Assembly: GCF_900101445.1 (NCBI RefSeq)
Contig: NZ_FNKE01000001.1
Location: 1,433,200 to 1,497,199, forward strand
Direction: 5' to 3'
Source: Streptococcus equinus
Lineage (GTDB): Bacteria; Bacillota; Bacilli; Lactobacillales; Streptococcaceae
DNA: 64,000 nucleotides
Numbering within the stretch: position 1 is the first letter of the stretch; each line of letters begins with the position of its first letter. This document shows positions 11,693 to 20,505 of the stretch, in pieces. Below the pieces are notes generated by a model, which saw only the letters and a program-made list of their open reading frames with translations, was not told the DNA's origin and did no database searches. The translations under genes and the position numbers were made by a program.

Positions 11693-11727
11693 AAAAGAGA
11701 GTTGGAATCTGTCCACTCTCTTTTTTC
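11693..11727 (+). terminator. Terminator after argS
   Basis: Stem AAAGAGAGTTGG / CCACTCTCTTT followed by a T run. Confidence 0.8.
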
Positions 11728-11786
11728 TTGACCTTTTTGAGCTAAAATAATAAACTATTGCCATAATCATAAAGGAGATTTTTATT

Positions 11787-12080
11787 ATGACAAGGGAAAA
11801 TCATCTCATGGAATTGCTCAGTAAAGCTTATGCTAGCTTACCTGATAGCGAACCTTTAAAAGCTGACATCTTTGCACTTGCTAAAGATTTGGAAAAAAAC
11901 GAACACGATCAACTAGCACGTACCAAACTGGCTCATGCCATTTCTATGTATTTGCTAACGCATAAACTAAAAACATCACCTGAAATCACAACACTTTACA
12001 AAGAAATTGCTGACAGCCCTGAAAAATATAAAGGTCATGCCGCTACTGCTATTATGCTAGGCAGCCTCTTTCATCCATAG
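11787..12080 (+). CDS. Bacteriocin immunity protein (EntA_Immun-type), orphan
   Basis: A 97-residue, Cys-free helical protein (MELLSKAYASLPDSEPLKADIFALAKDL, then a second helical pair) with the size and pattern of the enterocin A / class IIa immunity family (four-helix bundle). Such proteins act in the cytoplasm and block a pediocin-like bacteriocin at the mannose PTS receptor. No bacteriocin gene lies beside it, so it probably protects against other strains' products. AAAGGAG precedes the ATG, and it has its own promoter region and terminator. Confidence 0.7.
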   Translation: MTRENHLMELLSKAYASLPDSEPLKADIFALAKDLEKNEHDQLARTKLAHAISMYLLTHKLKTSPEITTLYKEIADSPEKYKGHAATAIMLGSLFHP

Positions 12081-12082
12081 TC

Positions 12083-12112
12083 AAAAAGACCGTTTTAACG
12101 GTCTTTTTTTAT
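12083..12112. terminator. Bidirectional terminator
   Basis: AAAAAGACCG-TTTTAA-CGGTCTTTTT, with A and T tracts on both sides. It serves the immunity gene on the plus strand and the hydrolase on the minus strand. Confidence 0.85.
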
Positions 12113-13524
12113 GCTTTCTTCTGGTCATTTAACCAATCAAAGATATTGTGATAAGTTTTCCCTGAGACTTTAGCTGTGCTTGTGCCGCCTTTTCCTTTAT
12201 TACTTGGAGAAAAGCCTGATAAGTCTTTCGCACTTTTGATAGCAGAGACATCCTGCACCCCTGACACTTGGTCTTTAAAGAAATAAATCCAAGATAAATG
12301 CCCAAGGTAAGAGACACCTTTCATGTCTGTTCCCTCGACACTTTCAAAGTAAGAAAACCACTTGTTCTCAGCTCCGCTATCAAGCAAAGTCTTGTAAATA
12401 GGCAATGAATAATCCTTTGGATTGACAATCGTGTCATTGGCTGCGTGGATAAACCACATCGGTATCTCTTTTAGCGCTAGCATTTTTTCCTCATCAAAAT
12501 AAAAGTCATCTTTACGAATAAGGCTATTAGAAAAAGGTGAAATGGCGTATGAACCGTCAGCATTTCGCTCATATTGATAATAAGAATAGGCTGCCGCTTG
12601 AGGAACTAGAGCCGCAAAATAACCAGGATTTGAAATAGCAAGATTAATCGTCATGTAGCCACCATTTGAACAACCTGCTAGGTAAATGCGATTGGTATCT
12701 ACAGCAGACGTGCTCACAACATAATTTTTGATGGTATCCATCAGAATCTCTGTGTAACGCGAATCGCCAGCGCCAGCACCATTGGTTCCATCGCCTTCAT
12801 CCATCCAGTAAGTTGGCGATTGAACCGCTAAAACATAAAGTCCTTTTTGACCATTTGTTGAAAAATGCGATTGAATCTCAGGTCTTGCAAGAGCTACTAC
12901 TTCATTTCCAAGAAGGGTAATGTCCGTGTCTACCCCACCTTCACCTTGACCATGCAGCCAGATTAACAAAGGAAAACTTTCTCCTGATTTTAATTTAGGC
13001 TCGTAAGCCACATAATGAAGGGTGAGTTTTTCTGTTTGCTTCGTTAATGGATTGAGATAAGTTCCAGAATAAAAGCCACGCTTATTAAAGACATCAGTAT
13101 CAGGTGATAGACGGTTATGGATAATATCATAGTTTCCAGATAGTTCAGCCACTTCACCGTCACAAATTACCTCTAATCCATTTATAGTAACTGGATAATC
13201 TTCCACCCAAGTATTGTGCAAGGTTTCTAGATTGTAATAAAATGGACAAGCTATAGCTGCATTTTTCTGACTATCAAAAATCACAGGCATTTGGATAACT
13301 AGATACTCACTGGCACTGCTGACTTCTTGTCCCTTGTCATCTGACAAGTACACTCGACTAATCTGACGTTCTTTACCTGCAGTCCTGACTAGGAGCTTAT
13401 CAGCGACAACTCCTGACACTTTATGCGTCAACTGTACCAAAAGTTTTGGGACACCTGGTCCACATTCATAACCTTTAATAATCATGGACACTTTGGCAAT
13501 TGTAACATCAATTCTTTTAGCCAT
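12109..13524 (-). CDS. Alpha/beta hydrolase with N-terminal beta domain (esterase/peptidase-like)
   Basis: A 471-residue protein in two parts. Residues 1 to about 150 look like a beta-rich Ig-like domain. The remainder is an alpha/beta hydrolase with WLHGQGEGG (oxyanion loop), the nucleophile elbow AGCSNGGYM, a likely catalytic Asp in HAANDTIV and a His in LGHLSW. This is the arrangement of PHB-depolymerase or feruloyl-esterase-like and prolyl-oligopeptidase-like enzymes. No signal peptide is seen, so it is probably cytoplasmic. The substrate is unknown; an ester of plant or food origin would fit a gut streptococcus. A strong cre-like site overlaps its promoter region, suggesting carbon catabolite control. 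Confidence 0.75.
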   Translation of the reverse strand: MAKRIDVTIAKVSMIIKGYECGPGVPKLLVQLTHKVSGVVADKLLVRTAGKERQISRVYLSDDKGQEVSSASEYLVIQMPVIFDSQKNAAIACPFYYNLETLHNTWVEDYPVTINGLEVICDGEVAELSGNYDIIHNRLSPDTDVFNKRGFYSGTYLNPLTKQTEKLTLHYVAYEPKLKSGESFPLLIWLHGQGEGGVDTDITLLGNEVVALARPEIQSHFSTNGQKGLYVLAVQSPTYWMDEGDGTNGAGAGDSRYTEILMDTIKNYVVSTSAVDTNRIYLAGCSNGGYMTINLAISNPGYFAALVPQAAAYSYYQYERNADGSYAISPFSNSLIRKDDFYFDEEKMLALKEIPMWFIHAANDTIVNPKDYSLPIYKTLLDSGAENKWFSYFESVEGTDMKGVSYLGHLSWIYFFKDQVSGVQDVSAIKSAKDLSGFSPSNKGKGGTSTAKVSGKTYHNIFDWLNDQKKA

Positions 13525-13543
13525 CTCAAATCACTCCTATACA

Positions 13544-13558
13544 TTGTAATCGTTTTCC
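13544..13558. promoter_or_regulatory. cre-like CcpA site upstream of the hydrolase
   Basis: TTGTAATCGTTTTCC matches the cre consensus WTGNAANCGNWNNCW at 14 of 15 positions and lies 20 bases before the hydrolase start. That position would favour repression by CcpA. Confidence 0.6.
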
Positions 13559-13592
13559 TTTAGTTTATGAATTTTCCGCACTTATGTCAATC

Positions 13593-13625
13593 AAAAAAAG
13601 ACGGGTGAAACCACCTCGTCTTTTT
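13593..13625 (-). terminator. Terminator after the second YitT gene
   Basis: Minus-strand AAAAGACG ... CGTCTTTT with an inner GGTG/CACC pair and a trailing T run. It ends the aspS-yitT-yitT transcript. Confidence 0.75.
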
Positions 13626-13627
13626 GA

Positions 13628-14494
13628 CTATTTATCGTAGTTCTTTCGTCTGATTTTAAAGTCAGAGGAAACAACTTCGTCAACATCTATAATGGAAATA
13701 AAAGCATCTGGGTCCAGATCAGCCATGATAGCTTTGACATCACGAACTTCACCTGGATTCAAAACAACGTACAAGATATTTTTTTCATTCCCTGAGTAAG
13801 CCCCTTGTCCATTTAGGTAAGTGACCCCACGGTTAATACCATTTAAAATAGCATCCGCAGCTTCTTGCGATTTTTGGGTAATGATAATCATACCGCGTAC
13901 TGTATAACCACCATTTTGCACAATTGTTAGCACTTGGCTGTACACAAAACTTGCTACCAAAGTGTAAAGCATGTGTTGTAAATCAATGTAAACAAGTGAC
14001 GCTGTCAATACAAGAGCATCCACAAATAGAAGCGTTTGACCTAATTTAAAGCCAAATTTTTCCTCAATCACGCGTCCAATGATATCTGTACCACCTGTCG
14101 TTGCACCGTATCGGAAAACCAATCCACTACCTGCACCAGCAAATAAACCAGCAACAACAGCAACCAACATCATGTCATTTTGCAGCACAATTTTCACTGG
14201 TACTTGTTGCCAAAACCAGATAAAGAAGGAAAGTAAAACTGTCCCATAAATGGTCAAGGCTAATGATTTTCGCCCCAAAACTCTAGCTCCCATGATAAAC
14301 AAAGGAACATTTAAAATGAGAGAAGTATAAGCTGGGTCAATTTTATAAAGTGCATGGATAATCAAGGTTACCCCTGCAACGCCACCTTCAGCAAGAGCGT
14401 TTGCCATATTAAATTTAACAAAACCAAAGGTATACATTGCTACACCAAGAGCAATCAACAATAGGCTTCGTACTTGTCTAAGTTTTTGAGCCAT
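13628..14494 (-). CDS. YitT family membrane protein (second copy)
   Basis: A 288-residue protein with about five membrane segments (YitT/DUF161 domain, with GGVAGVTLI and GATTGGTDIIG) and a cytoplasmic C-terminal DUF2179 domain (ILNGINRGVTYLNGQGAYSG, then DPDAFISIIDVDEV). The family is widespread in Firmicutes, and no transport substrate is established. It is a paralog of the adjacent 312-residue gene, 44 bases upstream, and shares the same motif order. The pair looks like an old tandem duplication co-transcribed with aspS. Confidence 0.85.
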   Translation of the reverse strand: MAQKLRQVRSLLLIALGVAMYTFGFVKFNMANALAEGGVAGVTLIIHALYKIDPAYTSLILNVPLFIMGARVLGRKSLALTIYGTVLLSFFIWFWQQVPVKIVLQNDMMLVAVVAGLFAGAGSGLVFRYGATTGGTDIIGRVIEEKFGFKLGQTLLFVDALVLTASLVYIDLQHMLYTLVASFVYSQVLTIVQNGGYTVRGMIIITQKSQEAADAILNGINRGVTYLNGQGAYSGNEKNILYVVLNPGEVRDVKAIMADLDPDAFISIIDVDEVVSSDFKIRRKNYDK

Positions 14495-14538
14495 ATTACA
14501 CTCCTCCTAAAACTGATTATTGGAAATTAATCAAAAGG

Positions 14539-15477
14539 TTAGTCATCGACAAAACGTCCAATAATATGAACATTTTCAGCAACCGAAACAAAGGCCTTAG
14601 GATCTGTTTTCCTCATCAAATATCTAAAATCATTGTACTCTTCTCGAGTAATAATAGCTAGCAGAACTGCTTTCTTTTCATGATTGTAAGTTCCCTCAGC
14701 ATTATTTATCTGTGTCACCCCACGATGAAGTTTAGTGTGAATCATAGCGATAACTTTTTCTGGGCAGCTGGTTACAATCATTGCCTGCATTTTCTTTTGT
14801 TTTGTGAAAATCGCATTCGTCACACGACTTGAGACGAAAATAGTCACCATTGAGTAAAGGGCATACTGCCAACCAAATAGAATGCCCGCAAAAATCATGA
14901 TGACGCCATTTACCATAAGGGAAATGCTTCCGACATCACGTCCTGTTTTTTTACGAATGGTCAAGCTGACGATGTCAGTACCACCACTGGAAATACGTGA
15001 TTTCAAACTAAATCCAACACCAGTACCCATAACCAAACCACCAAAAATAGCATTGACAAGTGGATCAGTTGTTAGGGTAATCTCTGGAACAATTTGGATG
15101 AAGAATGAACTCATGGAAACTGTAATCAGGGTAAAAACGGTAAATTTATGACCAATTTTATACCAAGCCAAGATTAAAAGTGGCAAGTTAATGGCATAAA
15201 AAACGATAGAAATCGGTAATCTAAAGCCAATCAAACGCTCGCTAATCGCTGACAAAACCTGTGCCAAACCAGTTGCACCACTTGAGTAGACGTGACCTGG
15301 TTGGAAGAAGAAGTTTACCGCGATGGCTGAAAGCAAACCATAAAAAAGAGAAGCGGAAATTTTTTCCGCGTACTTCTCTCTTGAAATGCTTTGCATCGTT
15401 TTTAAAAGGCCATATTTCTTAGCCCAACGGCTAACGATATACTTTGTTTTCTTTTTTAAGGATGCTTTTTTAATCAT
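14539..15477 (-). CDS. YitT family membrane protein (first copy)
   Basis: A 312-residue YitT family protein: a basic cytoplasmic N-terminus, then membrane segments including SSGATGLAQVLS and ISSGGTDIVSLTIRKKTG, then a DUF2179 domain (HTKLHRGVTQINNAEGTY, KTDPKAFVSVAENVHIIG). Its start codon overlaps the aspS stop codon by one base (TAATG), so translation is coupled to the synthetase. A link between aspartyl-tRNA synthetase and two YitT proteins is a consistent layout here but does not reveal function. Confidence 0.85.
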   Translation of the reverse strand: MIKKASLKKKTKYIVSRWAKKYGLLKTMQSISREKYAEKISASLFYGLLSAIAVNFFFQPGHVYSSGATGLAQVLSAISERLIGFRLPISIVFYAINLPLLILAWYKIGHKFTVFTLITVSMSSFFIQIVPEITLTTDPLVNAIFGGLVMGTGVGFSLKSRISSGGTDIVSLTIRKKTGRDVGSISLMVNGVIMIFAGILFGWQYALYSMVTIFVSSRVTNAIFTKQKKMQAMIVTSCPEKVIAMIHTKLHRGVTQINNAEGTYNHEKKAVLLAIITREEYNDFRYLMRKTDPKAFVSVAENVHIIGRFVDD

Positions 15478-17225
15478 TAGTTATTAGTTTTAGTTGCTAA
15501 AGCCAATTCTTCTAATTGTTTGTCTGAAACAAGGCTAGGTGCTTGTGTCATTGGGTCAGTTGCTTTGTTATTTTTAGGGAAGGCAATAACTTCACGAATG
15601 TTGTCTTCACCAGCAAGAAGCATAACAAAACGGTCAAGACCAATAGCAAGTCCACCGTGTGGTGGGAATCCGTAGTTCATAGCTTCTAGCAAGAAACCAA
15701 ATTGGTCAGCTGCTTCTTCAGCTGTAAAGCCAAGAGCTTTGAACATACGTTCTTGCAATTCACGTTGGTTGATACGTAGGCTACCACCACCGAGTTCATA
15801 ACCATTAAGAACGATATCGTACGCAACGGCACGAACTTTAGCAAGGTCACCTTCTAATTCGTGAGCTGATTCTTCAGTTGGCAATGTGAATGGGTGGTGA
15901 GCAGACATGTAACGTCCTTCTTCTTCAGACCATTCAAACATTGGCCAATCAACAACCCAAAGGAAGTTGAATTTAGAGTTGTCAACCATATCAAGTTCTT
16001 TAGCGATACGTGTACGAAGTGCACCAAGTGTGTTGTTAGCAACTTCAAGTGTATCAGCAACGAAAAGTACCAAATCATTGTCTTCAAGTTGTAAACTTGC
16101 TGTCAACTTGTCTTCAATACTTGTCAAGAATTTGGCAACAGGTCCGTTAAGAGAACCATCAGTAAATTTAACCCAAGCAAGACCTTTAGCACCAAATTGT
16201 TTTGCGAATTCTGTTAATTTATCAATGCTTTTACGTGAGTATTTATCTGCATTGCCTTTAACAACGATTGCTTTTACGACTGGAGCTTGTGAGAAGACTT
16301 TGAAGTCAACATCCTTGACAAGGTCTGTCAAGTCTTGTAAAAGCATTTCAAAACGTGTATCAGGTTTATCTGAACCGTAGTTGTTCATTGCATCGTCATA
16401 AGACATACGTGGGAATGGCAATGTGACATCGATTCCTTTAGTGTCTTTCATGACTTTAGCAATCATTCCTTCAGTGATATCTTGGATATCTTTGTCTGAT
16501 AAGAATGAAGTTTCCATATCGACCTGTGTAAATTCAGGTTGACGGTCACCACGCAAGTCTTCGTCACGGAAACATTTAACGATTTGATAGTAGCGGTCAA
16601 AACCAGCGTTCATCAACAATTGTTTTGTGATTTGCGGACTTTGTGGCAAAGCGTAGAAATGACCTTGGTTCACACGGCTTGGTACCAAGTAGTCACGCGC
16701 ACCTTCTGGAGTAGATTTTGTCAACATTGGTGTTTCAACATCGATAAACTCTAAACCATCCAAGTAGTTACGGATTGAGTGAGTTACTTTAGCACGCAAT
16801 TTGAAGTTGTTAAGCATTTTTGGACGACGAAGATCCAAGTAACGGTAACGAAGACGGTTATCATCGCTAACTTCCACATCATCTTTGATTTCAAATGGTG
16901 TTGTTTTAGCGGTGTTCAAAACTGTCAATGCTGATACTTTCAATTCAACAGCACCAGTTGGCAAGTTAGTATTTTCTTGTTCACGTTGTGCAACGACACC
17001 AGTTACTTCGATAACAAATTCGTTACGAAGGCTTTCTGCAGTTGCCATAACATCACTTGAAACTTTCTCTGGGTTGATGACTAATTGCATGATACCTTCG
17101 CGGTCACGAAGATCGATGAAAATAAGTCCACCGAGGTCACGACGACGTCCGACCCAACCTTTTAGAGTAATTTCTTGGCCAATGTGTTCGCTGCGAACAC
17201 GACCAGCATACATTGTACGTTTCAT
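15477..17225 (-). CDS. aspS: Aspartyl-tRNA synthetase
   Basis: Class II synthetase of 582 residues. It has the N-terminal OB anticodon-binding domain ([22 protein letters not shown]), motif 2 ([23 protein letters not shown]), the bacterial GAD insertion and motif 3 ([15 protein letters not shown]). It lies downstream of hisS behind a terminator-like hairpin, so it may be read partly by read-through and partly from its own promoter. It is translationally coupled to the YitT gene that follows. Confidence 0.98.
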   Translation of the reverse strand: MKRTMYAGRVRSEHIGQEITLKGWVGRRRDLGGLIFIDLRDREGIMQLVINPEKVSSDVMATAESLRNEFVIEVTGVVAQREQENTNLPTGAVELKVSALTVLNTAKTTPFEIKDDVEVSDDNRLRYRYLDLRRPKMLNNFKLRAKVTHSIRNYLDGLEFIDVETPMLTKSTPEGARDYLVPSRVNQGHFYALPQSPQITKQLLMNAGFDRYYQIVKCFRDEDLRGDRQPEFTQVDMETSFLSDKDIQDITEGMIAKVMKDTKGIDVTLPFPRMSYDDAMNNYGSDKPDTRFEMLLQDLTDLVKDVDFKVFSQAPVVKAIVVKGNADKYSRKSIDKLTEFAKQFGAKGLAWVKFTDGSLNGPVAKFLTSIEDKLTASLQLEDNDLVLFVADTLEVANNTLGALRTRIAKELDMVDNSKFNFLWVVDWPMFEWSEEEGRYMSAHHPFTLPTEESAHELEGDLAKVRAVAYDIVLNGYELGGGSLRINQRELQERMFKALGFTAEEAADQFGFLLEAMNYGFPPHGGLAIGLDRFVMLLAGEDNIREVIAFPKNNKATDPMTQAPSLVSDKQLEELALATKTNN

Positions 17226-17282
17226 TTGATATGATTCTCCGTTTTAAATTTATTCATTCCCATCTATTATAGCAAAAAGCAA

Positions 17283-17315
17283 AGAAAAACCCCACCCATG
17301 TGGGGGGAGTTTTTC
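17283..17315. terminator. Terminator between hisS and aspS
   Basis: AAAAACCCCAC ... GTGGGG then GTTTTT: a GC-rich stem with A and T tracts on both sides. It should end or attenuate the hisS transcript before aspS. Confidence 0.75.
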
Positions 17316-17381
17316 AAATTCTTTTCTCATTAAGCCTTTTCATTAACAAAGAGCTCATAACTTTTTGCAAAGTTTGCTTTC

Positions 17382-18659
17382 TTAGCTTAATTTAGCAAGG
17401 ATTTCTGCAAAGTTTGTTTCGATATCCGCGAAGCTGACTGAAACTTCTTCACGTGTTTTATTATTTTTAACAGTGACTTGACCTGCTTCGATTTCGCTTT
17501 CACCTAATGTAATGACTGTTTTGGCATTGAAAGCGTCAGCTGATTTGAATTGTGCTTTAATCTTGCGTCCAAGGTAATCACGTTCAGCTGAGAAGCCTTG
17601 GTTACGAATAGCTTGTACCAATTCCAAAGCTTTAATGTTAGCACCTTGTCCCAAGACAGCAATATAGGCATCCATTTCTTTTTCAACTGGTAATTCAATA
17701 CCTTGTTTGTCCAAGATAAGAAGCAAACGTTCAAGACCAAGTCCAAAACCAAATCCAGGTGTTTCTGGTCCGTCAAAGTATTCAACAAGGCTATCGTAGC
17801 GACCACCTGCACAGATTGTCAACTCAGATTTATCAACAGTTGTGATGAATTCAAAGATAGTGTGGTTGTAGTAGTCAAGTCCACGAACCATATTAGTATC
17901 AATTACATATGGGATGTTAAGTGTTTCAAGCATTTCACGCACGGCATCAAAGTGAGCTTGACTTTCTTCATCAAGGTAATCAAGGATTGATGGCGCATTT
18001 TCAACAGCTACTTTATCTTCTTTTTCTTTTGAGTCAAGAACACGAAGTGGGTTTTCATCCAAACGACGTTGGCTATCTGCTGACAATTTGTCACGCATTG
18101 GTGTTAAATAATCAATCAAAGCTTGACGGTAAGCAGCACGGCTAGCAGCACTTCCTAGAGTGTTCAAGTGAAGTGTGACATCTTTAATGCCCAATGTTTG
18201 GAACAATTGGTAAGCCATAGCGATTGTTTCAACGTCTGTAGCTGGATTTGCTGAACCAAAGCACTCAACACCGACTTGGTGGAATTCACGTAAACGACCA
18301 GCTTGTGGACGTTCGTAACGGAACATTGAGCCAATGTAGTACATTTTAACTGGTTTTTGAACTTCTGGTGCAAATAATTTATTTTCCACAAAAGAACGAA
18401 CCACTGGCGCTGTTCCTTCTGGACGCAAAGTGATATGGCGGTCACCTTTATCATGGAAGTCGTACATTTCTTTTGTTACGATATCAGTTGTATCACCGAC
18501 TGAACGACTGATAACTTCGTAATGTTCGAACATTGGTGTACGAATTTCACTGTAGTTGTATTTTTTGAAGGTTTCACGTGCAACAGCTTCGACATATTGC
18601 CATTTAGCGCTTTCGCTAGGTAAAATATCTTGTGTTCCTTTAGGTTTTTGTAATTTCAT
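17382..18659 (-). CDS. hisS: Histidyl-tRNA synthetase
   Basis: Class II synthetase of 425 residues. Motif 1 begins [15 protein letters not shown], motif 2 is [17 protein letters not shown], and the HisA box is [26 protein letters not shown] is motif 3, and the C-terminus is the anticodon-binding alpha/beta domain. No T-box leader motif (the AGGGTGGNACCGCG type) is present in the 287 bases upstream, so control is by other means. Confidence 0.98.
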   Translation of the reverse strand: MKLQKPKGTQDILPSESAKWQYVEAVARETFKKYNYSEIRTPMFEHYEVISRSVGDTTDIVTKEMYDFHDKGDRHITLRPEGTAPVVRSFVENKLFAPEVQKPVKMYYIGSMFRYERPQAGRLREFHQVGVECFGSANPATDVETIAMAYQLFQTLGIKDVTLHLNTLGSAASRAAYRQALIDYLTPMRDKLSADSQRRLDENPLRVLDSKEKEDKVAVENAPSILDYLDEESQAHFDAVREMLETLNIPYVIDTNMVRGLDYYNHTIFEFITTVDKSELTICAGGRYDSLVEYFDGPETPGFGFGLGLERLLLILDKQGIELPVEKEMDAYIAVLGQGANIKALELVQAIRNQGFSAERDYLGRKIKAQFKSADAFNAKTVITLGESEIEAGQVTVKNNKTREEVSVSFADIETNFAEILAKLS

Positions 18660-18861
18660 AAATAAGATATACCGGCACCAAATTTTTGCAAATTCAGCCC
18701 ATTAATTCCTTTCTACTATTGTAGCTATTCAATCACTCTTTATTTTATCATAAAAAGGGCAGCTAAAGAAGAAGGGACTATTTATTTTTCGTATTTTATT
18801 AAAGCCCAACTTGCCTGAAAACGTTAAATTGCCAACTTTTTCAATTTTTTTGTCAAGTAAC

Positions 18862-18890
18862 TTTACTTTACAAAAAAGATATGTTATTAT
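18862..18890 (+). promoter_or_regulatory. Promoter of rpmF-rpmG
   Basis: TTTACT, a 17-base spacer, then TATTAT with an extended TG element. It fits a strong vegetative promoter about 57 bases before rpmF. The remainder of the 18660-18946 gap holds the hisS promoter region. I see no other element there. Confidence 0.6.
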
Positions 18891-18946
18891 GTTAAAGTTG
18901 ATTCAAAATCAAGAACAAAGAAAAATATTATCGGAGGAAATAAAAC

Positions 18947-19123
18947 ATGGCAGTACCTGCACGTCACACTTCAAAAGCGAAGAAAAACAAACGTCGTACA
19001 CACTACAAATTGACTGCTCCATCAGTTAAATTTGACGAAACTACTGGAGATTACTCACGTTCTCACCGTGTATCACTTAAAGGATACTACAAAGGACGTA
19101 AAATCGCTAAAGCAGCTAAATAA
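18947..19123 (+). CDS. rpmF: 50S ribosomal protein L32
   Basis: The protein begins [20 protein letters not shown] and has 58 residues. It lacks the CxxC zinc ribbon found in some L32 forms, so it is the zinc-independent (C-minus) type. CGGAGGA lies nine bases before the ATG. The C-terminus (KIAKAAK) is slightly shorter than in many streptococci. It is followed 16 bases later by rpmG. Confidence 0.96.
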   Translation: MAVPARHTSKAKKNKRRTHYKLTAPSVKFDETTGDYSRSHRVSLKGYYKGRKIAKAAK

Positions 19124-19139
19124 TTAGAAGGGAGATACC

Positions 19140-19289
19140 ATGCGCGTAAATATTACACTTGAACACAAAGAATCTGGTGAACGCTTGTACCTTACTTCAA
19201 AAAACAAACGTAACACTCCAGACCGTCTTCAATTGAAAAAATACTCACCAAAATTGCGTAAACACGTAATCTTTACTGAAGTAAAATAA
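19140..19289 (+). CDS. rpmG: 50S ribosomal protein L33
   Basis: A 49-residue protein beginning [20 protein letters not shown]. It lacks the paired Cys residues of the zinc-binding form, so it is a C-minus L33, like its L32 partner. AAGGGAG precedes the ATG. It is co-transcribed with rpmF and ends at a strong terminator. Confidence 0.96.
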   Translation: MRVNITLEHKESGERLYLTSKNKRNTPDRLQLKKYSPKLRKHVIFTEVK

Positions 19290-19297
19290 TTGAATAC

Positions 19298-19336
19298 AAA
19301 AACCACTTTAGCTTATTTGCTAAAGTGGTTTTTTAT
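19298..19336 (+). terminator. Terminator after rpmG
   Basis: AACCACTTTAGC / GCTAAAGTGGTT, a 12-bp perfect stem followed by a T run. Confidence 0.9.
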
Positions 19337-19391
19337 TGTCTTTCAAAAGATGATATAATATTACCTAAAATACTTAAAGGGATGTGGAGAT

Positions 19392-19928
19392 ATGTTTGCA
19401 CTTATTATGACATTGGATGATAACCTACAAGCGACTATTAAAGAATTTTGGAAAGAGCTAAGTGATGCCCAATTATCTCAATATGCTTACGAAGTAACAG
19501 ATAGAGAGCCACATATTACCTTAGCATCATTTGACGAAGGCACCACCAAAGACGATATCATAAAAGGACTAGAAACTTTAACATTTCCTGATAAGCCAAT
19601 TGATATTTCGTTTACATCTATTGGTTCTTTTATTAATGCCAATATCATTTTTCTTAGCCCTATAAAAACTCCGCAGATGAGTAAACTTCATTTTGATATC
19701 CATCAGCAATTAAGTGATTATCTCAGCAAGGACTCACTTTACTCACCCAATAACTGGGTTCCACATCTTACAATTGCTAACCGAATTGCTGAAGATAAGA
19801 TGGCTAAGACTTATCATTATTGTCTGAAGCACTTATCACTTTCTGAAGGAAAGATAATGGGAATAAAACTGATTTCTATTACACCTGACAATCAAGTTCA
19901 AGATATTTTTCAAAAAACATTCTCATAA
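19392..19928 (+). CDS. 2'-5' RNA ligase / 2H phosphoesterase-like protein
   Basis: A 178-residue protein with two H-x-T-x motifs, EPHITLASF near residue 36 and VPHLTIANR near residue 125. These are the paired catalytic histidines of the 2H phosphoesterase superfamily (LigT/ThpR, CPDases). Family members act on 2',3'-cyclic phosphates or 2'-5' RNA linkages. The physiological substrate in streptococci is not known. GGGATGTGGAG precedes the ATG. It is a single-gene unit with its own terminator. Confidence 0.8.
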   Translation: MFALIMTLDDNLQATIKEFWKELSDAQLSQYAYEVTDREPHITLASFDEGTTKDDIIKGLETLTFPDKPIDISFTSIGSFINANIIFLSPIKTPQMSKLHFDIHQQLSDYLSKDSLYSPNNWVPHLTIANRIAEDKMAKTYHYCLKHLSLSEGKIMGIKLISITPDNQVQDIFQKTFS

Positions 19929-19972
19929 AAACAATCTCCCCCAAGTAAGAGCTTGAGGGAGATAATTTTTTA
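19928..19972 (+). terminator. Terminator after the 2H phosphoesterase gene
   Basis: ATCTCCCCCAAG / CTTGAGGGAGAT with a six-base loop and T run. Confidence 0.85.
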
Positions 19973-20030
19973 TTGTCTATCTAAACTAATTAGTGCTATA
20001 ATGAGGAAAAAGGTTATTTGGGGAGGTTTT

Positions 20031-20357
20031 ATGAAAACTAGTCAAGATAAAAGGGGACCTGTTCTCATTTTTTTAGTGTTGTCTATTTTTTTCTTTATAG
20101 TTGCTGCAGTATTTGGTAAATCATTATCGCCTTTTGGTCTAAAAATCATCTTATGCTGCTTCTGTCTTACCCTTCTTGGACTTCTTGTCTCTGCCTATCG
20201 GTATGAATGCCAGCAATTTGCGAAAAGAGATGACCTAACGCGCTTAAGAACACTTGGTGTCTCTATTAACCCTCATAGCCTTGCTGGTAAAGTGATTTAT
20301 GTGCTATCTATCACTTTAATCATTGCAATTTTATTAATTATCCTCTTGTTATTATAA
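20031..20357 (+). CDS. Small membrane protein of unknown function
   Basis: A 108-residue protein with three predicted membrane segments (about residues 10-30, 35-57 and 86-108) and a charged loop CQQFAKRDDLTRLRTLGVSINPHS. I do not recognise the family. GGGGAGG lies four bases before the ATG at 20031. An upstream in-frame start would run back through the preceding terminator and is rejected. It is convergent with the pilus sortase gene across a shared terminator, and no function can be inferred. Confidence 0.6.
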   Translation: MKTSQDKRGPVLIFLVLSIFFFIVAAVFGKSLSPFGLKIILCCFCLTLLGLLVSAYRYECQQFAKRDDLTRLRTLGVSINPHSLAGKVIYVLSITLIIAILLIILLLL

Positions 20358-20470
20358 TTTCTGTCAAATCAAAAGTCTACCTAGCCAATAAACAACAATT
20401 CCAATTCACTGAAAGCCGACATAAACTTGAAAAATTCCGTTTTGTCGATTTTGCCACACGAACTAACGAA

Positions 20471-20505
20471 AAAAACTAGTCAGCCAAAAGGCTAACTAGT
20501 TTTTA
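20471..20505. terminator. Bidirectional terminator between the small membrane protein and srtC
   Basis: AAAACTAGT-AGCC / GGCT-ACTAGTTTT with A and T tracts on both sides, overlapping the srtC stop codon. Confidence 0.85.

Noticed and set aside
18786..18793. Second SigX/ComX box
   Set aside because: The minus strand reads TACGAAAA, one base off TACGAATA, with no competence gene next to it.
18660..18946. T-box riboswitch before hisS
   Set aside because: A GGTGCCGG string lies near the hisS start, but the AGGGTGGNACCGCG core, specifier loop and antiterminator stem are not recognisable.
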